64,000 nucleotides of DNA from an uncultured Bacteroidales bacterium (GTDB taxonomy: Bacteria; Bacteroidota; Bacteroidia; Bacteroidales; F082): assembly GCA_905233445.1 (NCBI GenBank), contig CAJOEP010000004.1, positions 62,001-126,000 on the forward strand, written 5' to 3'. Shown here one piece after another: positions 1-10,838 of this stretch (its first letter is position 1; the number at the start of each line of letters is the position of its first letter). Position numbers and translations under genes: made by a program. The notes beneath the pieces are model-generated. The model ran no database searches, was not told where the DNA came from, and saw only the letters and a list, made by a program, of their open reading frames with translations.

Positions 1-419
1 TGGTGAAAACAATAAAGGAAAACGGACTTGAAAACAATGTCAGTATTATCCCTTACATCCCGCATGAAAAGGTGATAAAAGAACAGGAAGCATCACAAGT
101 GCTGCTGCTTTTTATCAACAATTCGCCGAATGCCAAAGGCATTCTCACCGGAAAAATTTTCGAGTACATGGCTTCCGGTCGTCCAATACTGGCAATAGGA
201 CCGAAAGATGGTGACACCGCAATAATGCTTGGTAAGACACAAAGCGGCATCATCATCGATTTCGACGATAAAGAGGAAATGAAAGCTGTTGTGATGGATT
301 TGTATTCGAAATATAAAGAAAATCAATTGGTTACAAAATACAACACACTTGTTGACAAGTTTTCAAGACATAATCTTGCTAAAGATTATGCGCAATTGCT
401 TGAAAGGATTATAAAATGA
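1..419 (+). CDS. Glycosyltransferase, C-terminal part (cut by window start)
   Basis: The reading frame is open to the window edge, so the GTG at base 3 is not a true start; only about 138 C-terminal residues are present. The piece looks like the second Rossmann half of a GT-B (group 1-type) glycosyltransferase: a strand with PYIPHE, then a segment containing KIFEYMASGRPILA, the usual donor-binding E-x(7)-E-like region, and a helical tail. It overlaps the next gene by 4 bp (ATGA), so it belongs to the polysaccharide operon that follows. Donor and acceptor sugars cannot be told from this fragment. Confidence 0.8.
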   Translation, partial: VKTIKENGLENNVSIIPYIPHEKVIKEQEASQVLLLFINNSPNAKGILTGKIFEYMASGRPILAIGPKDGDTAIMLGKTQSGIIIDFDDKEEMKAVVMDLYSKYKENQLVTKYNTLVDKFSRHNLAKDYAQLLERIIK

Positions 420-1170
420 GTGACATAAAAATCATGATTCAGGCAAGAACAGGCTCCACACGACTGCCGAAGAAAATGATACTTCCGTTTTATGGCGATG
501 AAGGCGTTTTTTCATTGATTCTCAATAGGATAACAAATGAAATCGACAGAGAAGATGTGATTTTGGCCACATCAGTGAATCCGAATAATGATGTGCTGGA
601 GCAGATTGCCTGTGAACATGGCATAAAATGTTATCGTGGCTCGGAAAATGATGTGCTTCAAAGGTTTATCGATGCGGCAACCGAATTTGGAGCAAAAAGA
701 ATCATACGTGTCTGCGCCGATAACCCATTTCTCGATATAGAATACCTGAAAATCCTAATAGAAAATTTCGAGAATAGTGATGCCGATTATTTGGCATACT
801 CAACTTCAACAGGTTGGCCGACCATCAAAACACACTATGGTTTTTGGGCTGAAGCGGTGACACTCAATGCTTTACGTAAAGTTAAGGAACTTACAGACGA
901 AAGCCTGTATCATGAGCATGTGACCAATTTCATATATGCGAATCCGGAGATTTTCAATGTGCAGTTCATGAAAATCCCAATGAATGTTGAAAAACATGAC
1001 GATATTCGTCTAACGATGGACACTCAGGCTGATTTCGATATGCAAAAGGAAATTTTTAATGAGATTTATTCGAGAAATAAAAAATTCAATGCAGAGGATG
1101 TCGTGTCATATCTTGTTGAAAATCAGCATTATTTTGAAAAAATGAAGATTGAAATAGAAAAAAACAGAAA

Positions 1171-1174
<4 letters not shown>
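416..1174 (+). CDS. SpsF-like cytidylyltransferase
   Basis: This 252-residue protein opens with the nucleotidyltransferase signature IMIQARTGSTRLPKKM, the CTP-binding loop of the SpsF / acylneuraminate / KDO cytidylyltransferase superfamily. A later VCADNPFLD segment supplies the metal-binding aspartates. It probably activates a sugar acid as its CMP derivative. It overlaps the upstream glycosyltransferase and the downstream NeuB-type synthase by 4 bp each, and a KdsC-type phosphatase follows. Synthase, phosphatase and cytidylyltransferase together form the usual three-step route to a CMP-activated keto acid sugar. The exact sugar (a nonulosonate or an octulosonate) is not readable from sequence alone. 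Confidence 0.82.
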
Positions 1175-3180
<2,006 letters not shown>

Positions 3181-3181
<1 letters not shown>

Positions 3182-4482
3182 TGAGATACAGCAATATCGA
3201 CGTTTTGGAGATTAATAAGATTCTGCGTATAGTTAAGGAAAAACAACCTTCACTGTTTAAGCAGATTTGCATCTTTATAGGTCAGCTGTTATATTATACA
3301 TTTGTTATCAGATTCAGATTCAAGGAGTTACCATCAAAATATAAAGGTCTTCTTTTCTTTGGAGTGTCGCTCAACAACCAACGCTCGCTTGAGCCTATAA
3401 TCAAAAATATCGAAAAAGACACCTATATTTATTTGAATAATCATGTTACTGATGTCCACAAACGACGGGCATGGTGGTATAGCATTCCATATCTTTTTGC
3501 TTTGATACGGCTTTACAGGAAATCGGATAAAAACGACAAATTATTGATTATCAAGCATTTTACTACACTTTGGACTACTTATGGTCTTTATAAGGTGGCG
3601 CGTGAAACATTAGAGCATTATAAAGTCAAGGTACTTGTGCTTTCAAACGATCACAACGATATAAACAGATGCTTGATTATTAACGCTAATGCATTGAATA
3701 TCAAGACTGTATATGTTCAACACGCATCTGTTAAAAATGGTTTTCCGCGTCTAGATTTTTCATATTCTTTCCTTGACGGAAAAGAGTCGTTGGATAAATA
3801 TCTGCTTGATGGTCAACCACTTGGTGATGTATATCTTTCAGGAGGAGTCCGTTTTGATTTTCTGTATGACAAAATTCACAAGAGAGAAGGTGCAGTAAAA
3901 AAAATTGGTGTCGCGATTAATATGCTGGATGACTTTGAGAAAATAAAGGTATTGTGTAAGTCATTGAAACACAGTGTTTTTGAAGAAATAATATTGAGAC
4001 CGCATCCACGATATAAAAATCTCGACACTGACTGGCTGCTCTCGAATGGCATCAAAATATCAAGTCCGCAGCAGGAGTCATCGTTCGATTTCATAGCAGG
4101 TATTGACTTTATGATTTCGAATGAGTCGGCGATACATCTCGATGCAGCTATAATGCGATGTCCATCAGTGCTTTATAACATGTCGAGCAACAAGGTCCTC
4201 GATGATTACGGCTTTGTTGGGAAAGGTTTGATAAAAATGGCGGCTGATGAGACGGAATTGATGCAATACATTGAAAATCAAGCTGATATTACTCCGTCAA
4301 AAGATATTGTGAGGTATTATAATGCATCATCCGGAACGCGTCTTGAAGGCAAGCTCGGGCTTACCATTGCACGTTTTGTGGAGATGTTGACTCAAAATGA
4401 AGAGAATGATTTCGACAGAGAATACGGATTTGTGAAAACATCAGAATTTCTTCATGAAATCGATGATTCGTTCGCAGGCTAA
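3181..4482 (+). CDS. Putative GT-B-like polysaccharide transferase
   Basis: I do not recognise this 433-residue protein by name. A hydrophobic N-terminal segment (IFIGQLLYYTFVIRFRF) is followed by two Rossmann-like halves. The second has a histidine-arginine motif (LRPHPRY) and a downstream DFMISNESAIHLDAA segment, the pattern of polysialyltransferase/CDP-glycerol glycerophosphotransferase-type GT-B enzymes. The first half has VYVQHASVKNG, again like capsule transferases. The start overlaps the acyltransferase stop by one base. Its 3' end overlaps the convergent wecB gene by 42 bp. A capsule or O-antigen transferase is the best guess. Confidence 0.6.
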
Positions 4483-5592
4483 GCCATCGCCATAAGGGTT
4501 TACGGCATTACTCATAGTTTGGTAATACTCGTTGTTTTCCAATAACATAGATACTTCGTTGACTATTTTATTGTAGTCGGTACCTACTAGTTTCACTGTG
4601 CCTGCCTCAAGAGCTTCGGGGCGTTCGGTGGTTTCGCGCATCACCAAAACCGGTTTACCAAGACCAGGAGCCTCTTCTTGGATGCCGCCACTGTCGGTTA
4701 AGACCAGATGCGACTTTTCCATCATATATACAAAGTTCAGATAATCAAGAGGTTCGATGAAAAATATATTACCCAACTTATTGAGATTCTCGCCAAATAC
4801 TTTGTGGATGGGCTCTCTCACATTAGGATTCAGATGCATAGGGTAAACGAAGTCGACATCAGGATATTTCTTTGTCAAATCGCTTATTGCGGTGCATAAT
4901 CTTATGAAACCTTCGCCGAAATTTTCACGTCGGTGTCCTGTGATTAAAACGAGTTTCCTATTGTAAAGCCTGCCGACGTCGTAACCGTTGTTTCTTATGT
5001 TTTTTTCAATCTTTTCGCAGATTTTTTTGTCGTTTTTAATCTTGTCCACAACAATGTGAAGCGCATCGATAACGGTATTCCCAGTCACTGTAATACATTG
5101 AGCATCAATATTTTCCTTTATCAGATTATCTCTACTCAGTGCTGTTGGTGAGAAATGCATTCTGGCGATGCGTCCTGTTATCTGGCGATTCATCTCTTCG
5201 GGCCACGGACTGTAGATGTTTCCTGTTCTTAAGCCTGCCTCGATGTGTCCAACGGTTATCTGCTTGTAAAACGCTGCTAATGCGGCCGCCGTTGATGTGG
5301 TTGTGTCGCCATGTACAAGCACTATGTCTGGATTAGTCTCGTTGAGAACATCGCGCATTCCTGTCAAAACACGTGATGTGATGTCGTATAAATCCTGACT
5401 TTTCTGCATGATGTTTAAATCATAGTCAGGTTTTATATCGAAGATATCCAATACCTGGTCGAGCATTTCTCGATGCTGTGCCGTTACGCATACAACTGTC
5501 TGAAACTCAGGATGTTGCTTCAGTTTCAAAACCAAAGGAGCCATCTTGATTGCCTCTGGGCGAGTTCCAAAAACAAGCAGTATCTTTTTCAT
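4441..5592 (-). CDS. wecB: UDP-N-acetylglucosamine 2-epimerase (non-hydrolysing)
   Basis: This 383-residue protein interconverts UDP-GlcNAc and UDP-ManNAc. It starts with VFGTRPEAIKMAPL, has HGDTTST, GHIEAGLRTGN, PWPEEMNRQ, TGHRRENFG and DSGGIQEEAPGLGKPVLVMR, all hallmark motifs of the WecB/MnaA family. It is translated 4 bp into the end of wecC (5589-5592), so the pair is coupled and should make UDP-ManNAcA for a surface glycan. Its 3' end overlaps the convergent transferase gene by 42 bp, with no room for a shared terminator. Confidence 0.95.
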   Translation of the reverse strand: MKKILLVFGTRPEAIKMAPLVLKLKQHPEFQTVVCVTAQHREMLDQVLDIFDIKPDYDLNIMQKSQDLYDITSRVLTGMRDVLNETNPDIVLVHGDTTTSTAAALAAFYKQITVGHIEAGLRTGNIYSPWPEEMNRQITGRIARMHFSPTALSRDNLIKENIDAQCITVTGNTVIDALHIVVDKIKNDKKICEKIEKNIRNNGYDVGRLYNRKLVLITGHRRENFGEGFIRLCTAISDLTKKYPDVDFVYPMHLNPNVREPIHKVFGENLNKLGNIFFIEPLDYLNFVYMMEKSHLVLTDSGGIQEEAPGLGKPVLVMRETTERPEALEAGTVKLVGTDYNKIVNEVSMLLENNEYYQTMSNAVNPYGDGLACERIIDFMKKF

Positions 5593-6806
5593 ATCTTCTT
5601 AAATGTTCCGCAGAAATCCAACACAATGACATCTTTTCTGTAGTTCAGTTCAGCAAATTCTTTATGATTCACAAGGAAAACTACAATATCTGCATTGTCG
5701 TATGCTTTTTTGTAATCGGTGAGTGGCAGTTCGTCGTGACTTTTCACATTAGGTTCCACGACCATTATCTCAGCGTTGTCGCACGAATGCATGACATTGA
5801 AAGTGATAGCTTTTGCTGGCGATTCACGCAGGTCGTCGATGTTTGGTTTGAATGCTATTCCCATCATCGCGACCTTGGGCTTGCGTTTGTTTTTCAATTC
5901 AAACTCAAGAATGCTGTTCTTCACCTTCTCGGCGCACCACAGGGCTTTGTAATTGTTTATTTCCCTTGCTTTTGCAATGATTTTCGCTTCCTGTGGAAAT
6001 TCGGCGGTGATGAAATAAGGGTCAACGGCTATGCAGTGGCCACCTACGCCGCATCCTGGCTGTAAAATATTCACTCTAGGATGCTTGTTTGCCAGATTTA
6101 TCAGCTCCCACACGTTGATGCCGGCTTTGTCGCAAATCATAGACAACTCATTGGCAAAGGCTATTTGAACGTCGCGAGATGAGTTTTCGGTGAGTTTACA
6201 CATCTCGGCTGTTCGGCTGTTTGTGGAATGCAGATTGCCTTTTACAAAAATCTTATAAAACTCCTTGGCTTTCTCAGTTGATGCCGCGTCGATGCCTCCG
6301 ATAACACGGTCGTTGTTCTCCAGCTCGTAAATGACATTGCCTGGTAACACACGTTCCGGACAATAAGCAATGTAGATATTTCCTTGAAGCTCAGGTCTTT
6401 GCGAGAAAATTATGCCTGTCATTTTCTCTGTCGTGCCGACAGGAGAGGTCGATTCTATTACAAATAAGTCACCTTTTTTTAAGAAAGGAATGACCATTTT
6501 TGTCGCCGATTCGACGTATGTGATATCGGGTTCGTGGTTGCCTTTGAATGGAGTAGGAACAACGATGAAATAAGCGTCGCAAGTCTGTGGCTCGGTGTAT
6601 GCCTTGAATTTCTTCGATGCTATGACTTCTTTTAACAGCTGTTCCATGCCAGGCTCCACGATGTGCAGCCTTCCTTGGTTGGTGCTGGATACAACATTTT
6701 TGTTGATATCTACACCGACCACATCGATGCCGTGTTTGGCAGCGATGATAGCCGTCGGGAGACCGATGTAACCTAATCCCATGAAACAAGCTCTCATACT
6801 ATTCAA
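5589..6806 (-). CDS. wecC: UDP-N-acetyl-D-mannosaminuronate dehydrogenase
   Basis: This 405-residue UDP-sugar dehydrogenase has the NAD-binding loop GLGYIGLPTA at the N-terminus, the ESTSPVGTT segment, and the catalytic-cysteine motif QPGCGVGGHCIAVDPYF about two thirds in. A C-terminal Rossmann domain contains GIAFKPNIDDLRESPA. It should oxidise UDP-ManNAc to UDP-ManNAcA, using the product of the adjacent WecB. It begins only 3 bp after the atpG stop codon, so it can be transcribed from the ATP synthase operon. A second methionine, four residues in, is an alternative start. Confidence 0.93.
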   Translation of the reverse strand: MNSMRACFMGLGYIGLPTAIIAAKHGIDVVGVDINKNVVSSTNQGRLHIVEPGMEQLLKEVIASKKFKAYTEPQTCDAYFIVVPTPFKGNHEPDITYVESATKMVIPFLKKGDLFVIESTSPVGTTEKMTGIIFSQRPELQGNIYIAYCPERVLPGNVIYELENNDRVIGGIDAASTEKAKEFYKIFVKGNLHSTNSRTAEMCKLTENSSRDVQIAFANELSMICDKAGINVWELINLANKHPRVNILQPGCGVGGHCIAVDPYFITAEFPQEAKIIAKAREINNYKALWCAEKVKNSILEFELKNKRKPKVAMMGIAFKPNIDDLRESPAKAITFNVMHSCDNAEIMVVEPNVKSHDELPLTDYKKAYDNADIVVFLVNHKEFAELNYRKDVIVLDFCGTFKKI

Positions 6807-6809
6807 TTT

Positions 6810-7706
6810 TTATAAAGCGTTAGCGCCGCCAACAATCTCGATAATCTCATTGGTGATTGCTCCTTGACGGGCTTTGTTATACGACAGATTCAATTCTTTC
6901 AGCAGTTCGCCGGCATTGTCGGTGGCTTTGGTCATCGAAACCATGCGGGCACCGTGTTCGGATGTGAAACTGTCAAGCAAAATTTTATAAACCTGTAGCT
7001 TTAATGAATTGGGTATCAATGCGTTGAGAATCTCGTCTTTGGAAGGTTGGAAGATATATTCAGTTTCTTCAACATTATTGTCTTCTTTTTCAACTTGATT
7101 TTCACTGACTATCGGCAAGAACTGCTCTTTTACCAAAATCTGTGTGCCAGCATTCTTGAACTGATTGTAAATAAACACGATACGGTCATATTTCTCATCC
7201 TTGAATTCCTGCATAAGCCTTTCGGCGAAAGCTACGGTGTTCTCGTATGACAGTTTGTCGAGCAATTCGTTTTCGTTGCCTGCCAAACGATATTTTCTGA
7301 ACCTCAATGTCTCCTCAATCTTCTTGCTGATGCAGAGAATATCGACATTACCTTTTTCATATTGAACATTGAAATCTTCATTCAAAGTCTTCAATGTCTC
7401 GCGTAACACATTGACGTTGAACACTCCGCACAGTCCTTTGTTGGATGCAACGGGAATAAGAAGTATCTTTTCGTCTTCAGGATTTTCCTTGTGGATTTTG
7501 GCATAAACGCCTTCTGTCGAGGTCTTGAGCGACGATGAAAGGTTCTGCATAATCTCTTGAAGCTTGGAAGCATACGGGCGCAGGGCCACAATGGTCGATT
7601 GCGACTTACGCAGCTTCGATGCCGACACCATCTTCATCGCCGAAGTGATCTGCATCGTCGAGTTTACCGAGTTGATTCGTGTCCTAACTTCCTTGAGATT
7701 TGCCAT
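6810..7706 (-). CDS. atpG: ATP synthase gamma subunit
   Basis: This 298-residue central-stalk subunit of F1 has the N-terminal helix MANLKEVRTRINSVNSTMQITSAMKMVSASKL and the C-terminal helix SMTKATDNAGELLKELNLSYNKARQGAITNEI that together form the rotating coiled coil. In between lies an insertion (IFQPSKDEILNALIPNSL region) of normal Bacteroidota size. It is the last atp gene of the operon, 5 bp after atpA, and is followed after 3 bp by wecC rather than by atpD and atpC. Confidence 0.97.
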   Translation of the reverse strand: MANLKEVRTRINSVNSTMQITSAMKMVSASKLRKSQSTIVALRPYASKLQEIMQNLSSSLKTSTEGVYAKIHKENPEDEKILLIPVASNKGLCGVFNVNVLRETLKTLNEDFNVQYEKGNVDILCISKKIEETLRFRKYRLAGNENELLDKLSYENTVAFAERLMQEFKDEKYDRIVFIYNQFKNAGTQILVKEQFLPIVSENQVEKEDNNVEETEYIFQPSKDEILNALIPNSLKLQVYKILLDSFTSEHGARMVSMTKATDNAGELLKELNLSYNKARQGAITNEIIEIVGGANAL

Positions 7707-7711
7707 AATAC

Positions 7712-9301
7712 TTAGTCTTTCTTAATCATTCCAGCGATTACTTCTTCAGCGGTTTTGTTTAAGACGACACGTTCGTTATCGCCATAATTTCCGGTACGCA
7801 GAGCGTCCATCGTTGCTTTTTGTGTGCTGTTGAGCAGTGTCAGATAGCGTTTTTGGAACTCAGCCACCTGGTTTGGCTGAATCTTTCTCAAAAGGTTATT
7901 CACTCCGCAGTGGATGATAGCCACCTCTTCTTCTACGCGCAATGGTGACGACTGCGGCTGAATCAGTATCTGCACGTTGCGGCGGCCTTTGTCGAGCACG
8001 GCTTGTGTGGCTGCGTCGAGGTCGGAGCCGAATTTCGAGAACGCTTCGAGTTCGCGGAACTGCGCCTGGTCGAGTTTCAGGGTTCCTGCCACCTTTTTCA
8101 TTGACTTAATCTGTGCCTTACCTCCGACACGCGACACTGAGATACCCACGTTGATGGCCGGACGGATACCGGCGTTGAAGAGGTTGGTCTCCAGGAATAT
8201 CTGTCCGTCGGTGATGGAGATTACGTTGGTCGGGATGTATGCCGACACGTCGCCGGCTTGTGTCTCGATGATTGGCAGTGCTGTCAGTGATCCGCCGCCC
8301 TTCACCTTGCCTTTGAGGCTTGCCGGGAGGTCGTTCATCCTTGCCGCAATCTCGTCGTTGTTGATGATTTTTGCCGCTCTTTCAAGTAACCTTGAGTGGA
8401 GATAGAATACATCGCCAGGATATGCCTCACGTCCTGGCGGGCGGCGGAGCAGCAACGAGACTTCACGGTATGCAACGGCTTGTTTCGAGAGGTCGTCGTA
8501 GATGATGAGAGCAGCGCGACCCGTGTCGCGGAAATACTCGCCGATGGCGGCGCCTGCAAACGGTGCGTAATATTGCATTGCAGCAGCGTCGGAAGCAGTG
8601 GCGGCCACCACAGTGGTATATGGCATAGCCCCATGATCCTCAAGGCTTTGCACTATGTTGGCGACAGTTGAGCCTTTCTGTCCTATTGCCACGTAGATAC
8701 AATAAACAGGCTCGCCTTTGTCGTAGAATTCTTTTTGGTTGATGATGGTGTCAATAGCGATTGCGGTCTTGCCAGTCTGGCGGTCGCCGATGATAAGCTC
8801 ACGTTGTCCGCGTCCAATCGGAATCATGGCGTCGATGGCCTTGATGCCGGTCTGAAGAGGCTCGTCAACGGGTTTGCGGTAGATGACGCCGGGAGCTTTG
8901 CGTTCGAGAGGCATCTCCACCGTCTCGCCTTTTATTTCGCCCTTGCCGTCGATAGGCTGTCCGAGGGTGTTGATGACGCGTCCGAGCAGTCCTTCGCCCA
9001 CTTTCACCGAAGCGATGCGGTGTGTGCAGACCACGGTGTCGCCCTCGTTGATGTTGCCGGCTTCGCTCAGAAGCACCACGCCGACGTTGTCTTCCTCGAG
9101 GTTGAGCGCGATGCCCATGGCACCCGTCTTCTCAAACTCCACAAGTTCGCCGGCCTCCACGTCACGCATGCCATATACGCGAGCCACACCGTCGCCAACA
9201 TTGAGCACAGTGCCTTTCACATCAAGCGACGCCTCGTTCTCGAAGTTCGTGAGCTCGTCAAGCAAAATCGCTGAAACCTCAGCTGGTTTTATTGTTGCCA
9301 T
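7712..9301 (-). CDS. atpA: ATP synthase alpha subunit
   Basis: This 529-residue non-catalytic nucleotide-binding subunit of F1 has the Walker A sequence GDRQTGKTA, the alpha signature in [21 protein letters not shown], and the C-terminal [14 protein letters not shown] segment. It sits between atpH and atpG. GC content looks somewhat higher than in flanking accessory genes, as expected for a highly expressed conserved gene. A REP-like hairpin lies in the 66-bp gap before it. Confidence 0.98.
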   Translation of the reverse strand: MATIKPAEVSAILLDELTNFENEASLDVKGTVLNVGDGVARVYGMRDVEAGELVEFEKTGAMGIALNLEEDNVGVVLLSEAGNINEGDTVVCTHRIASVKVGEGLLGRVINTLGQPIDGKGEIKGETVEMPLERKAPGVIYRKPVDEPLQTGIKAIDAMIPIGRGQRELIIGDRQTGKTAIAIDTIINQKEFYDKGEPVYCIYVAIGQKGSTVANIVQSLEDHGAMPYTTVVAATASDAAAMQYYAPFAGAAIGEYFRDTGRAALIIYDDLSKQAVAYREVSLLLRRPPGREAYPGDVFYLHSRLLERAAKIINNDEIAARMNDLPASLKGKVKGGGSLTALPIIETQAGDVSAYIPTNVISITDGQIFLETNLFNAGIRPAINVGISVSRVGGKAQIKSMKKVAGTLKLDQAQFRELEAFSKFGSDLDAATQAVLDKGRRNVQILIQPQSSPLRVEEEVAIIHCGVNNLLRKIQPNQVAEFQKRYLTLLNSTQKATMDALRTGNYGDNERVVLNKTAEEVIAGMIKKD

Positions 9302-9322
9302 AACAAATACTTTTATTCCTAT

Positions 9323-9362
9323 TTTGTCATTCCGAGCCTTTTTAAGGCGAGGAATCTCATTT
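9323..9362. repeat. REP-like hairpin between atpH and atpA
   Basis: The short spacer reads TCATTCCGAGCC-ttttt-GGCGAGGAATCTCA in outline. The inner arms GCCTT and AAGGC pair, and the outer TCATTCC/GGAATCTCA arms partly pair. It resembles the dispersed elements at 10455, 28779, 40555 and 53045, which share the GTCATTCCGAG...GAATCTCA ends. Confidence 0.6.
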
Positions 9363-9367
9363 TCTTA

Positions 9368-9925
9368 TTAATATCCCTTAATATATAAGTTTTCATCAAA
9401 CAATCCCTGCAACTTCTTCAACTCGTTGCGGATGCTTCTATCATATTGATAATCAAGATAATTGATGATAAAACCTCCGATAATGCTTTTGTCTATCTTG
9501 TTGATAATCTGAACGTTGCCATTTATTTTGTCTTTCACAAACCAGACAAGCTTCTGCTGTATCTGCTCGTCAATCTTCACAGCCGTTGTGATGGTCACCT
9601 CGGCGATGTTTCTGTATTCATAGTAAAACTCGCGGTACGGCACGAGAATAAACGGAATGATGTCGTGACGGTTTTTGTCGAGCATTAACTTTATGAATTT
9701 CAATGTTTTATCTGAAATTTTTCCTTCAAAAATCCTACTGATGATGGTCTCTTTTTTCGTTTTTGACAGGAAGGGCTGCGATAGTATGCTACGCAACTCG
9801 CGGTTGTCCTGAAGCGTTGCAGTGAGCAGCTCGAGGTCGGCAAGTCCCTGTTCCGTCATCTTGTTTTCGATGGCGTATTCGAGAAAAGCTTTCGCATAGC
9901 GGCGTATCAAAAGAGTGTTTTTCAT
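9368..9925 (-). CDS. atpH: ATP synthase delta subunit
   Basis: This 185-residue peripheral-stalk subunit (OSCP/delta family) has the N-terminal helical domain beginning LIRRYAKAFLEYAIENK and the C-terminal motif in which IIGGFIINYLDYQYDRSIRNELKKL corresponds to the conserved G-x(n)-D-x-S-I-R-x-L family ending. It lies 6 bp downstream of atpF in the usual b-delta-alpha-gamma order. Confidence 0.95.
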   Translation of the reverse strand: MKNTLLIRRYAKAFLEYAIENKMTEQGLADLELLTATLQDNRELRSILSQPFLSKTKKETIISRIFEGKISDKTLKFIKLMLDKNRHDIIPFILVPYREFYYEYRNIAEVTITTAVKIDEQIQQKLVWFVKDKINGNVQIINKIDKSIIGGFIINYLDYQYDRSIRNELKKLQGLFDENLYIKGY

Positions 9926-9931
9926 ACTATC

Positions 9932-10426
9932 TTATTGATTATCAGTTTCTTTGATAATATCTTTTATGTAATTCAGTTGCGCCTCGTCGGTAGAGAGTTC
10001 TTTTTCGAGAATCTTCTCCGCAACTTTTATCGAGATGTTGGCGATTTCGTTTTTGATGTCGGTCATCGCCGCCTTGCGTTCATTCTCAATAGTTTCCTTC
10101 GCCGATTCCACGAGGCGGGTTGTCTCTTCTTTGGCTTTAGCCGTGGCTTCTTCAATTATTTTGTCGCGTGAGATTCGTGCCTCGTTGAGTATATCCTCGC
10201 GCTCTCCGCGTGCTTTCTTGAGTAATTCCTCGTTTTTAGCCTGGATGTTCTGCATCTCCTCGTGGATACGCTCGGCCTGCTCCAGCGACTCGGCAATCTT
10301 CTGCTCACGGTTTTTCAGGGTTTTCCCAATGACCGGAAAGGCGAATTTGGCAATGAAGAAAAACACGATGCCGAACGCCAGCGTCATCCAAAATATAAAC
10401 CCGAAATCAGGAGTTATTATTTCCAT
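9932..10426 (-). CDS. atpF: ATP synthase b subunit
   Basis: This 164-residue stator subunit has one N-terminal membrane helix (FIFWMTLAFGIVFFFIAKFAFPVIG) followed by a long charged, alanine- and glutamate-rich coiled coil. It begins after an unusually long 124-bp spacer behind atpE that holds a REP-like element and an 11-bp inverted repeat, whereas the other atp genes are packed within a few bases or tens of bases. Confidence 0.95.
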   Translation of the reverse strand: MEIITPDFGFIFWMTLAFGIVFFFIAKFAFPVIGKTLKNREQKIAESLEQAERIHEEMQNIQAKNEELLKKARGEREDILNEARISRDKIIEEATAKAKEETTRLVESAKETIENERKAAMTDIKNEIANISIKVAEKILEKELSTDEAQLNYIKDIIKETDNQ

Positions 10427-10454
10427 AATTGTTTATTTTTACCTTGTTTGTTTT

Positions 10455-10501
10455 CGTCATTGGGAGATTTCTCGACTTCACTTCGTTTCGCTCGAAATGA
10501 C
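10455..10501. repeat. REP-like element in the atpE-atpF spacer
   Basis: The segment contains GAGATTTCTCGACTTCAC followed by TTCGTTTCGCTCGAAATGAC. The same core occurs at 28779-28817 and 40555-40588. The element is partly self-complementary (TTTCTCGA with TCGAAAT-type arms) and is intercistronic within a transcribed operon. Confidence 0.75.
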
Positions 10502-10507
10502 GGATGG

Positions 10508-10542
10508 GTTTGTGATTGCAACCAACCGTTACAATCACAAAC
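10508..10542. promoter_or_regulatory. 11-bp inverted repeat just downstream of atpE
   Basis: GTTTGTGATTG (10508-10518) and CAATCACAAAC (10532-10542) are exact inverted repeats around a 13-nt loop, starting 8 bp past the atpE stop codon. On the minus-strand transcript this is a hairpin without a U-run, so a 3'-stabilising or processing site is more likely than a full terminator. Confidence 0.6.
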
Positions 10543-10550
10543 CTTGGTTT

Positions 10551-10820
10551 TTAACCGACTGCGACGAGCAAGCAGACGACCACAGCGAAAAGTGAAACAC
10601 CTTCCACAAATGCTGCTGCCAAAATCATGCTTGTCTGGATGTTACCAGCTGCCTCAGGCTGGCGTGCCATTGATTCCAATGCGCTGGCACCGATTTTGCT
10701 GATACCCATTGCTGCGCCGATGACGGCGATACTAGCGGCGAGGGCTGCTCCCAACTTGGCCAAAGGTGCCAAATCTGTCGCTGCTTTTGCCACTTCCTGT
10801 AACATAACTAATAATGACAT
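10551..10820 (-). CDS. atpE: ATP synthase c subunit
   Basis: This 89-residue proteolipid has two membrane helices. The first is rich in alanine and glycine (LGAALAASIAVIGAAMGI), the loop carries ARQPEA, and the second helix carries the ion-binding glutamate in AAFVEGVSLFAVVV. The residue after the glutamate is glycine rather than serine or threonine, which points to proton rather than sodium coupling. Its product is needed in many copies per complex, and the hairpins directly behind the gene may help with that. Confidence 0.96.
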   Translation of the reverse strand: MSLLVMLQEVAKAATDLAPLAKLGAALAASIAVIGAAMGISKIGASALESMARQPEAAGNIQTSMILAAAFVEGVSLFAVVVCLLVAVG

Positions 10821-10838
10821 AATACCTTTATTTAAAGA

